Notes: a model not told the origin generated them from the sequence alone. 64,000 bases of DNA from Candidatus Obscuribacterales bacterium (GCA_019750335.1 JAIEOQ010000005.1:186001-250000); one strand, 5' to 3'. Positions 34,632 through 44,247 are shown, counted from the first letter of the stretch. A program made the numbers and translations.

Positions 34632-37600
34632 TCTGGTGTAGTGCTGTTCCCAGCGGTTCTTTAGCTCATTTTGAGCCAGTTGAATTGCTTGGTTTGGCGG
34701 TAAAGTAATCCGCATTGTTTGTTTCTTGCCGCTGGCATCATATTGATGACGCAGTCCGGTTTCTTCGAAGAAATCATAAGTCAAAGCTTTCGTCCATGCG
34801 CCTTTTGCCAGGACTTCCAGTGTAATGGTCAACCCTTTTGAGGGGTCATAAGCATTGCCGGTTGTAATTATTCTTGCCTTTTCGTTTATGTTTTCAACAA
34901 TATCAGTGGCGCTTTCCTTTTCATCGGCAGTGGCTTGTGGACTGACTTTTGCTTCGTCATCAGAGTCAGCCAGCTCGACTCTCTCAGCATTTTGTCCGGG
35001 CTTACTTGCACGAAAAGCGTTGATCTCTTCTGGGCTGGGCAATATCAATACCATGCCGCGTGATAGTTTGGCCTGTGGATTGCCATCTTCGTCCGTTTCG
35101 CTGCTTAAGTTGTTAACTGAGGCTATTAACTCCCAAAGTTCGCTATCTAGCAAAGCCGGATGTTTGAGCGCAATACTGCGTAGGGTATCGCCAAGCCGGC
35201 AAATATGGCGGATGCGATCGTCATCGTTCTCCGGCTTTTTATCGGCGAGCGGTCCGAGATATTTTTCGACATTCTCTCTTCTGGATTTCGCTTTCTCAAG
35301 CTCAGCCAGTGTTTTGGCTTTTGGTTGCATTGCCTGGAAAGCAGCTGCTGCCGGATTGTCTTGCCAGTTGTCGCCAAATCGGGCTTTGAGTTCGTCTTCG
35401 GCAGAACCAAATTGCGGTCCGGTAAAATCGATGTCGTTCTTCTCTTTGTCTTTTTTGCTGCGGAAAGATTCCACATCAGTTTGGCTGGGCAACCAGATAA
35501 GCGATCCGACTTGCGGATCGGCATAACGTTTGCCCTGGTGTGTCATTGTCGGGATCACAGTATTGTTGATTTGATAAATCAGCTGAGCCAACTTACTGTC
35601 TTGCAAGTGTTTGGCAGCAATATTGGATAATGTATCGCCCTGACGAATTCGATAACGAGTACGCTGATTGCGTTGTTGTAGTTGTTGCTTTTTGTCTTGC
35701 TCTTGAGATTTCTCTTTTTGTTTGAGTTCGCGGTCTTTAAGCTCTTTGAGCTTGCGTGCTTGCATAAGCGCCATAAGCTCTTCTTGAGAGAGTTGTTTGC
35801 GTTCCTCTTTTTCTTTTTGCTCTTCTTCTTTCTCTTTGCGTTTACGCTTCTCTTCTTCCAGCTGCAAATTTATTTGGTCTTGTTGCTTCTGGGCGTTAGC
35901 TTGAGCTATCGCTATCTCAGCGGCGTTGGTTTGCAAAGGATCAAGTTTAGCTTGTTGAGTTTGACCCGGTAGAACATCACCTTGTTGTACCTTGCCAAAT
36001 AAAGTTCCTTCGGCAGCAGTTGTACCGCTCTCTCTTGTGGTCAGCGTCCGAGCGGTGTCTTCAGCCCTGACGTTTTGTATAGCCTCCGGTGCGACTCTAC
36101 TTGTGATTGTGCTTGGCTCGATGCGTGCTTCCTGAGCACGTGCGGTAATTGTTTCTTGACGAACGTCTCTTTGTTGCGCTCCTAAGAAATCACGATTTTG
36201 TAAGCGAACAACCAGATCGCGGACCGTCGGGTCCATGTTGTCCATTCTCAAAGTAAACTGTGTTTTGTCGCCAGGTAAGAAACCGCGCTCTCCCGGTTTG
36301 TCACCAAGACTTCTTGTAACTAAATCACCGGCACGATCTTGGGCTCGTCCGTCTAGGCTGCGTCGATCCCCAAATCCTTTTGCCAATTCAAGCATTATTG
36401 TTCGTGATTGATCCGCCGTTGGCACTTTATCAAACTGGCGGTCCGGTCGACCAAGCAGATCAAGCACGCGCATGGAGGTTAGTCGTCCGGCGTCGGTTGT
36501 ACCATCGAAACGTCCGGTTTTGTTCAATATGGTGAGCATATCGCCCATGGCTTTTTGGGTTTCCGGGCGGAGCTTACCAATATCCAGCGGCAAGCCGGCG
36601 CGACGATCTTGCCCGGCAAGTGTTGCTTTTAAATCTATAAGTTGATCTGGGCGCATGCCTTTAAAAATTTGTCCCAATGCCATTCCATCGGGCGTAAGCG
36701 GAAGCTTACCCTGTTGAAACTTATTGATCGCATCGAGCATGGCGCCACGCTGCTGACCTTGCATCTCGGCAAGCCGCGCTTCCATTCTGGCGTCTTGTGG
36801 ACGAACTCCGGTGGGCGAAAATTCGCCTCTTGGTCCACCTGGGCGCCCTGGTTCACCATCTTTGCGCGGACCGCCGCCACCGACGCCTTCGCCGCCTGGT
36901 GGGAGTTGGCGCCTGCCGCCCCAAGGTTGATGTCCGCCGTCAGGTCTGCCGTCGGAACCGCCGCCACCACCTTCGCGGTGTCCTGGCCAGTTACGACCTC
37001 CATGTCTACCAATTTCGCCTTCTCTTACGACTTGAGGTGGTTTGAAGTTTTCTGGCGGATTGAATGTTCTTCCGCCGCCGCCCATTGTTCTTCCGATTTG
37101 ATCCTGAATATCGGCGCGTCTATGAGCAATCGCGGCATCAGCTCCCCGCGAATGATCGGAGCCCCAAATTTTGTTGGCGGCATCAAGATGACGTTGGGCA
37201 GCTTCAGTGCGCCCCAAATCAGTTTGTAAGCGACCGGTACGATCCATTCCCGGTCTGTCTATTACGCTCGGGTCTTTTGGTGTAAAAGTGCCATGTCTGC
37301 CACCTCCAGGAACGGCATCTGAACCGAAATGACGTCCCGGACCGGGACCGCCTGGTCTGTCTCCGCCAGGACGCTCTCCGCCAATGGGCTTGTCCCCGCC
37401 TGGTCTAAAGGTTGTCTCTCTTCTTTCTGGTAAAACGGTATACGATTTATCGCCAACCACGCGTTCCGTTCGTTCAGTTCTCGTTGGCAGCGTTGTCGTT
37501 GGCGGACGTTCTGCCACGGTTGTTCTGGCTGGCATGTCCCTAACCACAGGTTGTGTAGTTGGCTGGGCTATAAACCGGCCTTCGCTACCAGGAATCGGAT

Positions 37601-38120
37601 GACCAGAGCGAATGTTCTCATATTTGAGTGTGTCGCCCGCAACTGGTTTTCCGCTGGCGTCGATTCTCTGTAAGGTGTTTGTTCTATCGTCTCTTTGATA
37701 AAGCTGTGTTTGCCCATCCGGACGTTGCATTGCTACTGTCGTTTGCTTTGTCGCCGGATCAAAACGCTCGCGAGCAGTTTGAATGGTGCCGTCCGACATG
37801 CGCATCGTAACGTCTTTCATTGTTGTAGCGGTGGTAGATTGTTGCGTGTATTCTAAAGCTGCTTTGCCAGTCGTCCCATCTGTTGGGGCTTTCGTGTAGA
37901 CGGTATCGCTGACTGTGGATCCAGGTTGTTGCCCTATGGCATCGTTTGTTCTTACAGCATCTGTCGGAGGTATGGGCTGCCGTGCATCAATTGCTGCTTG
38001 ATTTAGAATGTCGAGCGGTTTAGCAGGTGTTTCAGGGCGCGGAGCTTCAGGGGCAGCAGGAGTTCCACCGTCAGTCGCTCTGTTTTCCCTTTGAGGTAGA
38101 TTTGCTCCAGAACCTTCCAT
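34620..38120 (-). CDS. Giant LysM protein with RG-rich and coiled-coil regions
   Basis: 1166 aa. No signal peptide or membrane segment is visible. Order: a Thr/Pro-rich region, a low-complexity Gly/Pro/Arg/Asp stretch at about 235-425, a helical region, an EK-rich coiled coil at about 733-815, LysM domain 1 (about 820-880, RYRIRQGDTLSNIAAKHL), and LysM domain 2 (about 970-1035, RLGDTLRSIALKHPAL). A last beta-rich segment near 1085-1166 includes TLEVLAKGAWTKALTYDFF. LysM binds peptidoglycan GlcNAc residues. Lack of a signal suggests export by another route or a cytoplasmic scaffold role. The TPR gene ends... begins the operon, 3 bp upstream. Confidence 0.8.
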   Translation of the reverse strand: MEGSGANLPQRENRATDGGTPAAPEAPRPETPAKPLDILNQAAIDARQPIPPTDAVRTNDAIGQQPGSTVSDTVYTKAPTDGTTGKAALEYTQQSTTATTMKDVTMRMSDGTIQTARERFDPATKQTTVAMQRPDGQTQLYQRDDRTNTLQRIDASGKPVAGDTLKYENIRSGHPIPGSEGRFIAQPTTQPVVRDMPARTTVAERPPTTTLPTRTERTERVVGDKSYTVLPERRETTFRPGGDKPIGGERPGGDRPGGPGPGRHFGSDAVPGGGRHGTFTPKDPSVIDRPGMDRTGRLQTDLGRTEAAQRHLDAANKIWGSDHSRGADAAIAHRRADIQDQIGRTMGGGGRTFNPPENFKPPQVVREGEIGRHGGRNWPGHREGGGGGSDGRPDGGHQPWGGRRQLPPGGEGVGGGGPRKDGEPGRPGGPRGEFSPTGVRPQDARMEARLAEMQGQQRGAMLDAINKFQQGKLPLTPDGMALGQIFKGMRPDQLIDLKATLAGQDRRAGLPLDIGKLRPETQKAMGDMLTILNKTGRFDGTTDAGRLTSMRVLDLLGRPDRQFDKVPTADQSRTIMLELAKGFGDRRSLDGRAQDRAGDLVTRSLGDKPGERGFLPGDKTQFTLRMDNMDPTVRDLVVRLQNRDFLGAQQRDVRQETITARAQEARIEPSTITSRVAPEAIQNVRAEDTARTLTTRESGTTAAEGTLFGKVQQGDVLPGQTQQAKLDPLQTNAAEIAIAQANAQKQQDQINLQLEEEKRKRKEKEEEQKEKEERKQLSQEELMALMQARKLKELKDRELKQKEKSQEQDKKQQLQQRNQRTRYRIRQGDTLSNIAAKHLQDSKLAQLIYQINNTVIPTMTHQGKRYADPQVGSLIWLPSQTDVESFRSKKDKEKNDIDFTGPQFGSAEDELKARFGDNWQDNPAAAAFQAMQPKAKTLAELEKAKSRRENVEKYLGPLADKKPENDDDRIRHICRLGDTLRSIALKHPALLDSELWELIASVNNLSSETDEDGNPQAKLSRGMVLILPSPEEINAFRASKPGQNAERVELADSDDEAKVSPQATADEKESATDIVENINEKARIITTGNAYDPSKGLTITLEVLAKGAWTKALTYDFFEETGLRHQYDASGKKQTMRITLPPNQAIQLAQNELKNRWEQHYTRLAD

Positions 38121-38123
38121 GTA

Positions 38124-38906
38124 CTATCTCCCTGCCGGTTTGAGATTGGCTGTTGAATTAATTTGTTTCAAATAACAAGATGCGTTCTCTGCATTTTTTT
38201 TAGTGTGTGGAACTTTTAGCATTGAATCAAATGCTTTTTTTGAATCAATATATTTACGCTGTTCGTACAAATTAACGCCTAGGTTGTACCAAGCTGCGGC
38301 ATAGTCGGGTTTGATTTTGAGAGCAGTTCTATAAGATTTTTCAGCCTCACTTTTTGCTTGTAAATCATCTTGTACATTTCCTAAGTTGTACCAAGCATCA
38401 ACAAATTCTGGTTCTAGTTGAGTTGCTTTACGATAATTCTCTTCTGCTAAGGCTAATTTATGGCTGTCAGCGTATCGATTTCCCAGCAGATAGAAGATTT
38501 TGCCGTCAAATACATATATCTGGAGGGCTTTGGTTAGAAGCTCTATTTCTAACGGTGAATTGTGAGGATTCAGATGCATCGCTTTTTCTGCTAATGCAGC
38601 AGCCTTTTTCCAGTCTGCATAATTTCCTTTGCCAGGAAATTTGCCATTGCTATCGGCGAAGGCGGGAGACTCGAACATTAAACCGGCAAAGATTAAAAGG
38701 GCGGCGAAGCTTAAAAGACTTCGGCGTTTAATCTGTGGCTCGGACGAAGAATTCACAAAAATCGTGGCTGGCGCCGAGCCTCGAAAAAAAATTGTTGCCT
38801 GTAAGAAATTCCGCGGTTTTTCTAACAGGGGCGGAAAAGCTTGCTGGGCGCGGCGGAGCCAGGTTAGCAGGTATGAGCTAGTGTAGTAAGGTGATTTAAA
38901 AGACAC
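38124..38906 (-). CDS. Exported or anchored TPR protein
   Basis: 260 aa. About 60 N-terminal residues precede a hydrophobic segment (SLLSFAALLIFAGLMF) that ends SPAFADS, a likely signal cleavage site. Three or four TPRs follow (AWYNLGNVQDDLQAKSEAE and AWYNLGVNLYEQRKYIDS are typical). The long N-terminal leader is unusual. A GTG at 38756 would give a normal signal peptide, but it lacks a clear ribosome-binding site. The gene precedes the LysM protein by 3 bp, so the two probably act together at the cell wall. Confidence 0.75.
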   Translation of the reverse strand: MSFKSPYYTSSYLLTWLRRAQQAFPPLLEKPRNFLQATIFFRGSAPATIFVNSSSEPQIKRRSLLSFAALLIFAGLMFESPAFADSNGKFPGKGNYADWKKAAALAEKAMHLNPHNSPLEIELLTKALQIYVFDGKIFYLLGNRYADSHKLALAEENYRKATQLEPEFVDAWYNLGNVQDDLQAKSEAEKSYRTALKIKPDYAAAWYNLGVNLYEQRKYIDSKKAFDSMLKVPHTKKNAENASCYLKQINSTANLKPAGR

Positions 38907-39165
38907 TGTAGTAAGAGATCCAGAATTAGCTTAAGAATGTCAAGAATATAATGGAATATACCCCGCGAGTCAATTTATTAGATGGCATTGGGCGCTATAT
39001 TGCCTGCTTTGGTTAAATAATGGCTCTGCTGGGCATTCAATTCTTGCTGCCTTTAATATATGAGCCAGGGCTGAAATTCTTCTGAAAATATCTAGGGCTG
39101 ATCTTTTTTGAAAACGATTTTTGAAACGATCGTAAACACCAACCGCATAACTAACGCATAAAACA

Positions 39166-39621
39166 ATGACCACTGCTGACGAAGAAGAAAATATTGAACC
39201 GGATATTCCTCTCTCAGGCTTTACCGCCGACGGGAAGGAAATTTCCTATCCGGGCAAAGGATTTCCTGTAGTTGAGATTGGAGCGGATGGTTGGTTTTCG
39301 CAAGACCCTCGTTTGACGAGACAAGAAGATGTGCCAAGCGTGCTCATCGAAAGACGTTCGGATGAGCATGGCATTTTATTGGATGATCTTGGTGAAAGAG
39401 TAAGACTGGTTGGTCTGAAATTTCGTGGGCGCGATCTTTATTTGATCAATGAAAAAGACGCTGAAACCGGACACTACTTGGTGGCATGGTTTGATGAAAG
39501 CTGGCAACGGCATCATCTAGTAGTTGATAATTTGCCACTTACGGTTTGGATGGTGCGTAGAATACAAACCCGGTCGCTAGATGGTGAACTCAGCACCTTC
39601 TCAGAAATAGGCACAGACTAA
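39166..39621 (+). CDS. Hypothetical protein, acidic and beta-rich
   Basis: 151 aa with no recognised family. It has SGFTADGKEISYPGKGFPVVEIG and repeated strand-like segments (RLVGLKFRGRDLYLIN, WQRHHLVVDNLPLTVW). It looks like a small soluble beta protein. No transmembrane segment or signal. The start ATG 39166 has no clear ribosome-binding site. Confidence 0.55.
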   Translation: MTTADEEENIEPDIPLSGFTADGKEISYPGKGFPVVEIGADGWFSQDPRLTRQEDVPSVLIERRSDEHGILLDDLGERVRLVGLKFRGRDLYLINEKDAETGHYLVAWFDESWQRHHLVVDNLPLTVWMVRRIQTRSLDGELSTFSEIGTD

Positions 39622-39657
39622 GTTTCGTAGTTTTAGCAAGTTTTTGATTTTAGGGTC

Positions 39658-39862
39658 TTGTCTAACACTTGACCACCTGCTATATTGGAAATATCGAAAT
39701 TGATTCTGTCGCTACAGAGCGGGCCACCCGTTTGAGCCCCGAGTAATCATCGCATACTTCGCGGCATTCAGTTTCATTGTGTTGATCCAGGTGATCGAAA
39801 GATACTAAGGAGCAAGCCTCTCTGGGCCCGGTGGGTGAACCGGCAGGGAGGCTTGGTTTTTT
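39658..39862 (+). ncRNA. Stand-alone promoter-to-terminator unit (candidate small RNA)
   Basis: A -35 box TTGTCT (39658-39663) and a -10 box TATATT (39681-39686) are separated by exactly 17 bp. About 170 nt later a strong intrinsic terminator ends the unit. No ORF of reasonable size lies between. The transcript would begin near 39693 and contain two short hairpins, CTGT...ACAG (39706-39717) and CGGG...CCCG. The size suits a regulatory sRNA or a 6S-type RNA, but I could not match the 6S, SRP or tmRNA signatures. It fills the 327-bp gap between the two flanking genes. Confidence 0.5.
39813..39862 (+). terminator. Intrinsic terminator of the candidate small RNA
   Basis: A 12-bp stem with one G-T pair (39813-39824 with 39844-39855) encloses a further CCGG/CCGG hairpin and is followed by TTTTTT. 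It is much too strong to be chance and no plus-strand gene lies within 190 bp upstream. Confidence 0.85.
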
Positions 39863-39948
39863 GCGTGCGCGTATGCACCATATGCGGTGCGATTACTTTG
39901 GCGTGATGCTATTCAGGCGACGCCGCTGTTAGCATGTTATCGCTTTGG

Positions 39949-40146
39949 CTAATGTTGTTCGTCAACAGAGCGATAAGCTTTGCAGATAATTGCTTGTGGG
40001 CGTTCTACTTTGAGGCATGATTCCGGGTCGTTAAAGCGACAGGTGTCGCACAAATAACGATCACCCTGCCAGCGCCAAGCAGCAAGCAATGTAATGGCTG
40101 CTGCCACTGCTGCGCAAATGATCGGAATAATGATTTCAATACTCAT
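39949..40146 (-). CDS. Small membrane protein with a four-cysteine tail
   Basis: 65 aa. A membrane segment at residues 5-24 (IIIPIICAAVAAAITLLAAW) is followed by CDTCRFNDPESC and IICKAY. The tail has a CxxC pair plus two more cysteines, as in small zinc or iron-sulphur sites. It follows the permease gene by 38 bp on the same strand, so it may belong to the transporter operon. No family recognised. Confidence 0.55.
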   Translation of the reverse strand: MSIEIIIPIICAAVAAAITLLAAWRWQGDRYLCDTCRFNDPESCLKVERPQAIICKAYRSVDEQH

Positions 40147-40184
40147 GAATTACTGTGCATTCCATATATTGCGTATTCCTATCT

Positions 40185-41306
40185 TCATGAACTGCCGTGC
40201 ATTTTTGGATCGAGTATGTCTCTTAAAACATCACCTAGTGTATTGAAACAAAGAATGGTGATGAAGATAGCAATACCTGGTGCAATTAACCAAGGTTGAT
40301 TCAGTAAATCATTTACGTTGTCCAAGGCAGCTTTAAGCATATTTCCCCAGCTGGCATCCGGCTGTTGTATGCCCAAGCCGATGAAGCTCAAGCCGGATTC
40401 GGAAAGAATAAAGTTCGGCACTTGCAAGGTTGCTGCTACAACGATAAAGCTTGCTGTTTGCGGCACTACGTGTTTAATTACATTTTTGAATTCGGTCATG
40501 CCGGCTGCTTTGGCTGCCAATACAAATTCTTCTTCGCGAATGGCGAGAACCATGCCTCTGATTACACGCGCTAAACCAGCCCAGCCAATGAAGGATAGGA
40601 TTACCGTAATTAAAGCGAATCGAGTGGAGCTGGACATGCCTGCCGGCAAGATAGCAGCTAAGCCGATTAACAAATAAAAGGTAGGAATCGACATGATTGC
40701 TTCGGCTATACGCATCATTGTTATGTCGACAACGCCGCCGATAAAACCGGATAAGGCACCATATATGATGCCGAGCGGAAATGAAATAATCAAGCCAAGA
40801 AAACCGATGGTTAAGCTTTTCTGCGCACCAAAGAAAAGACGAGAAAAATTATCGCGGCCATTCATATCTGAGCCAATAAGAAAAATGCGCGCCGGACCAT
40901 TAATGCCGAACAAATGAATATTGCCCGGAATCAATCCTAATATTTTGTATTCTTCAGCTTTAGCGAAAAGTACTAGAGGATATTTTTTGTCTTTGATTTC
41001 AGTGTAATTTTGTTGATATGTAGCCGGATCAAATGTCCGCTCCATCTTATAGATATAAGGTGCGCAGGCTTTGCCATTTTCGTCTTGCCAATGGATTGGT
41101 GTTGGTGGTGCATTGGCAAGGTCAGCATCATTGAAGTACATGCTGTAGGGTGCTAAAGCATCGGCAAAAGCAGCTGATGCATATAAAAGAAAGAGAATAA
41201 CCAAAGCAACTTTAGCTACTGGATCGCGCCAAAGCTTTTGCCAGGGGCTTATGCGCTGGAGCGGTAGAGCCGCCGGTGCGATTATTGCTGCTTCAGTCAT
41301 GCTCAT
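40185..41306 (-). CDS. Peptide/nickel-type ABC permease (DppC/OppC-like)
   Basis: 373 aa with about six membrane segments after an N-terminal tail, and the EAA-type loop VLAAKAAGMTEFKNVIKHVVP followed by SFIGLGIQQPDASWGNML, characteristic of OppC. A periplasmic stretch between the first two membrane segments is longer than usual (about 100 residues). It pairs with the DppB-type permease, whose stop is 11 bp upstream of its start. The ATPase subunits are not encoded nearby. Confidence 0.88.
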   Translation of the reverse strand: MSMTEAAIIAPAALPLQRISPWQKLWRDPVAKVALVILFLLYASAAFADALAPYSMYFNDADLANAPPTPIHWQDENGKACAPYIYKMERTFDPATYQQNYTEIKDKKYPLVLFAKAEEYKILGLIPGNIHLFGINGPARIFLIGSDMNGRDNFSRLFFGAQKSLTIGFLGLIISFPLGIIYGALSGFIGGVVDITMMRIAEAIMSIPTFYLLIGLAAILPAGMSSSTRFALITVILSFIGWAGLARVIRGMVLAIREEEFVLAAKAAGMTEFKNVIKHVVPQTASFIVVAATLQVPNFILSESGLSFIGLGIQQPDASWGNMLKAALDNVNDLLNQPWLIAPGIAIFITILCFNTLGDVLRDILDPKMHGSS

Positions 41307-41317
41307 TGGCGCTCTCC

Positions 41318-42286
41318 TTATTCCAAAGTTATTCTTGGGTCGGCGACCTTAAGCAGGACGTCGGCCAGGAGATTTCCCAGTACAAGCATTAATGAACCAA
41401 GCATCAATGATGCCATAACTAAGTTTATGTCTTTAGTTAGAACGGCATCTAAGGTTAAGCGACCCAGTCCCGGATAGTTGAGCACGGTTTCAGTGAGGGC
41501 GGCGCCGCTTAAAATGCCGGCGAATTCAAAACCGAAAAGAGTAAGTAATGGGTTGATTGCGTTACGCAAAGCATGCTTGTAAATAACTACATTCTCTGGC
41601 AATCCCTTGGCTCTTGCTGTTTTTACATATTCGGCACGCAGAACGTCAAGCAAGTTTGCTCGCATCTGTCTTTGAATGCTGGCGATATTGACGAAAGTAA
41701 GAACGGCAACCGGGATGATCAAATGGTGAGCTAAATCAATAACTTGTCCGAAAAGATCGCGCTCAAAAAAGTCAGGACTGGTCAGTCCCCCGATTGGCAA
41801 AACGCCGGTAGCCAGAGCGAGCATTAGAAAAAGCAGCGCCAGTAAAAATGTAGGCATTGCCATAGCCACAGCGCTAAATATTCCCCAGAACTTGTCTATC
41901 CATTTGCCGCGATGTACAGCAGCAAAAATACCGGCTGGGATGGCAATAAGCCAAGTAAATAAGATTGAAAGCGAGCTAAGCAAAAGTGTATTACCGGCTC
42001 GTTGCGCAAGCAGAATGGCAACCGAGCCACCGGAAACCGAGGTGCCTAGATCCCCTTGCAAAAGATTGCTCAACCACTTGAAGTATTGAACCGGAGCCGG
42101 TTTATTCAAGCCAAGACGTTCTTCTTCAGCACGGATTGTCTCGGCTGAGATTGCTGGGTTGGATTTTAATTGAGCTAAAGGATCGATTGGCGCCAACTTG
42201 AGCATGGTGAAGCTCATGATTGAAATAATCAAGAGCAGGGGTAGCGCTTGCAATATTCGTTTGAGGGTGTAGATTGGAATAGACAT
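41318..42286 (-). CDS. Peptide/nickel-type ABC permease (DppB/OppB-like)
   Basis: 322 aa, six membrane segments. The N-terminal LKRILQALPLLLIISIMSF and the EAA loop YVKTARAKGLPENVVIYKHALRNA with NYPGLGRLTLDAVLTKD are typical of DppB. ATG 42286 shares its first base with the TGA of the upstream binding-protein gene (TGATG). A TTG one codon earlier is also possible. Confidence 0.9.
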   Translation of the reverse strand: MSIPIYTLKRILQALPLLLIISIMSFTMLKLAPIDPLAQLKSNPAISAETIRAEEERLGLNKPAPVQYFKWLSNLLQGDLGTSVSGGSVAILLAQRAGNTLLLSSLSILFTWLIAIPAGIFAAVHRGKWIDKFWGIFSAVAMAMPTFLLALLFLMLALATGVLPIGGLTSPDFFERDLFGQVIDLAHHLIIPVAVLTFVNIASIQRQMRANLLDVLRAEYVKTARAKGLPENVVIYKHALRNAINPLLTLFGFEFAGILSGAALTETVLNYPGLGRLTLDAVLTKDINLVMASLMLGSLMLVLGNLLADVLLKVADPRITLE

Positions 42287-44247
42287 CAAGGCTTACTCTT
42301 GCGAACGTAGATCTCTTCAATATTATGCATACTACCTAAAGGCGTGTAGTTTATGCCGTAGGGCGTAGGCTTGTAATTGCCGATGCGATCATGAATAGCA
42401 GTAATCAGTGATTGGCAGTAGAGATAGATTACCGGCACTTCGTCATAGGCTATTTTTTGGAATTGATCGAAATATTCATGACGCTTTTTCTCATCAAGCT
42501 CTACTGCGCCTTGGTCGAACAGTTGGTCGATTTGCTTTTCCCAAGGACGGGCATCAGGCACGATTACTTTGCCTTTGGCGTCGGGCAAGCGCTGATCGAA
42601 CATATGAATACGTCCATCTGATTTCCAGACATTAGCTCCACCGTATGGTTCAAGGCGCGAGCCGCTCAGACCCATAACGATTGCTTCCCAATCGAGGCTT
42701 GTTTCGGTTTTATCAATTAGAACATTGAAGTCGATCGGTTGATAATTGACTTTGATACCGAGCTGTTTTAAATCTTCAAGGATGATGATGCAAGTGGCAT
42801 CGCGATTAGTGTTGCCTGAGTTTGTATGTAGCGTGAATTCGACACGATTACCGCTTGAGTCATAAAGATAGCCGTCATCTTTTTTAGTGAATCCGGCTTC
42901 CTTCAGAAGCGTTGCAGCATAGTTCAAATCTTGCTGATAGACAGGCAAGTTTTTATTGTAATAAAGGCTTGCTGGTGTTTCAGCTGTGAATAGCTCAATG
43001 CCGACACCGCGCAATACGTTATTGACGATCCGTTGCCGATTAATGGCGTGGCTGACTGCTTGTCGAAAAAGTGAGTTGTTGAACCATTTTTGTTTAATCG
43101 GATCCACATACGGTTTGTGATTTTTAGGATCTTTGCGTTGATTCATGTTCAGCAAAAGAAAGACCGTACCGTCATCCGGGCCGAGATTGTACATTGAATA
43201 ATGTCCGGCGGCTTCACGCTGTTTCATTAGTGCGGCGTCGAAGCCCCGCACTGAGCGTGTATCTAGCAGATCGATTTCGTTTCCGTAAAATTTGAGAATT
43301 TGTGTGTTCTGATCGGGCACAATGGCAATAACCATTTTGTCCAGATAAGGTAAGCGAGTACCTTCTTTATCGACAAAATGATAGTAAGGATTGCGCACTA
43401 ACTCTACACGTTGTCCTGGTACGTATCTTTCCAGCTTGAACGGACCGCAAGTAACCATATCTTTTGGATTAACGTTAATGTCCCAAAAACTATGAAATTT
43501 GGAAACGGCTTTTTTAGTCACGTTTTCCATTTTGTGTTTTGGGGCAATGCCGACGCTGGTCAAGCTGGTGACGAAGGGCGCGAAGGGTACCGAAGTACGA
43601 AAGATTACGGTATAGTCGTCGACTTTTTCGACTCTGGGAAATTCACCGTACACAGACATAGTGTCGCGTAAACTGCTGTTGCCGAAGCCGTTTTTAACGA
43701 TTGTGCCAAATGTATAAACTACATCATCAGCTGTGAGCGGGTGTCCGTCTGACCAGCGTAAACCTTTTCGCAGCTTGATTGTATAAGTCTTATTGTCTGG
43801 CGCGATCGTTACTGATTTGGCCAGGCGAGGAATCGGCTTGCCGCTCCAAGCGTCAATAAACACCAGAGGATCGAAAAGTAAAAGTCCTAGCCCGTGGCTT
43901 TCGACATCAGATGCCGCCCAAAGATTGAATGTTTTCGGACCGCTGCCAAAAGAGGAAACGGTCATGGTGCCGCCGCGCTCTCCCAGCTCTCCGCGTGCTT
44001 GCCAATATTCTCCTTTGCTCCCTTTATCCAATTCAAGCTCAACTAACTTGAACGGACCAGGGTCGGGTGGCAGATTAATGCCGGTTGTTTTAGACCCGAG
44101 AGAAGTTTCGTTGCGCAGAGCAGCTTCACTACTGACCGCAGTCTGATTGGCTGAATACCCGTTTGTTGAAGAGCTGTCGCTTGCGCCTTTTGAGCAAGAA
44201 GCTAAAAGGAGAGCAGAGAGCGCTATAAGTGAGAGTGATTTTTTCAC
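42286..44247 (-). CDS. Extracellular solute-binding lipoprotein, family 5 (second copy)
   Basis: 653 aa. A lipobox LASC gives a lipidated Cys18. The family 5 fold is marked by TIKLRKGLRWSDGHPLTADDVVYTF and FRQAVSHAINRQRIV near the middle. These proteins deliver peptides, opines or nickel to OppBC-type permeases. It is longer than DppA (about 535), like its neighbour, and clearly a paralogue of it (shared DGYLYD, LFDQR, DARPWEK segments). GTG 44247 overlaps the first copy's stop by 4 bp. Confidence 0.9.
   Translation of the reverse strand: MKKSLSLIALSALLLASCSKGASDSSSTNGYSANQTAVSSEAALRNETSLGSKTTGINLPPDPGPFKLVELELDKGSKGEYWQARGELGERGGTMTVSSFGSGPKTFNLWAASDVESHGLGLLLFDPLVFIDAWSGKPIPRLAKSVTIAPDNKTYTIKLRKGLRWSDGHPLTADDVVYTFGTIVKNGFGNSSLRDTMSVYGEFPRVEKVDDYTVIFRTSVPFAPFVTSLTSVGIAPKHKMENVTKKAVSKFHSFWDINVNPKDMVTCGPFKLERYVPGQRVELVRNPYYHFVDKEGTRLPYLDKMVIAIVPDQNTQILKFYGNEIDLLDTRSVRGFDAALMKQREAAGHYSMYNLGPDDGTVFLLLNMNQRKDPKNHKPYVDPIKQKWFNNSLFRQAVSHAINRQRIVNNVLRGVGIELFTAETPASLYYNKNLPVYQQDLNYAATLLKEAGFTKKDDGYLYDSSGNRVEFTLHTNSGNTNRDATCIIILEDLKQLGIKVNYQPIDFNVLIDKTETSLDWEAIVMGLSGSRLEPYGGANVWKSDGRIHMFDQRLPDAKGKVIVPDARPWEKQIDQLFDQGAVELDEKKRHEYFDQFQKIAYDEVPVIYLYCQSLITAIHDRIGNYKPTPYGINYTPLGSMHNIEEIYVRKSKP

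Noticed and set aside
35682..35972. Plus-strand Phe/Leu-rich open frame opposite the LysM gene
   Set aside because: It is the reverse reading of the EK-rich coiled coil, whose codons give runs of Phe and Leu on the other strand.
36642..37285. Plus-strand open frames opposite the RG-rich body
   Set aside because: They arise from the biased Gly/Pro/Arg codons of the LysM protein and have no start with a ribosome-binding site.
39658..39862. 6S RNA, SRP RNA or tmRNA identity for the small RNA unit
   Set aside because: The 5' and 3' ends do not pair into the long 6S rod, no GGAAGGAAGCAGC-like SRP loop is present and there is no tRNA-like end for tmRNA.
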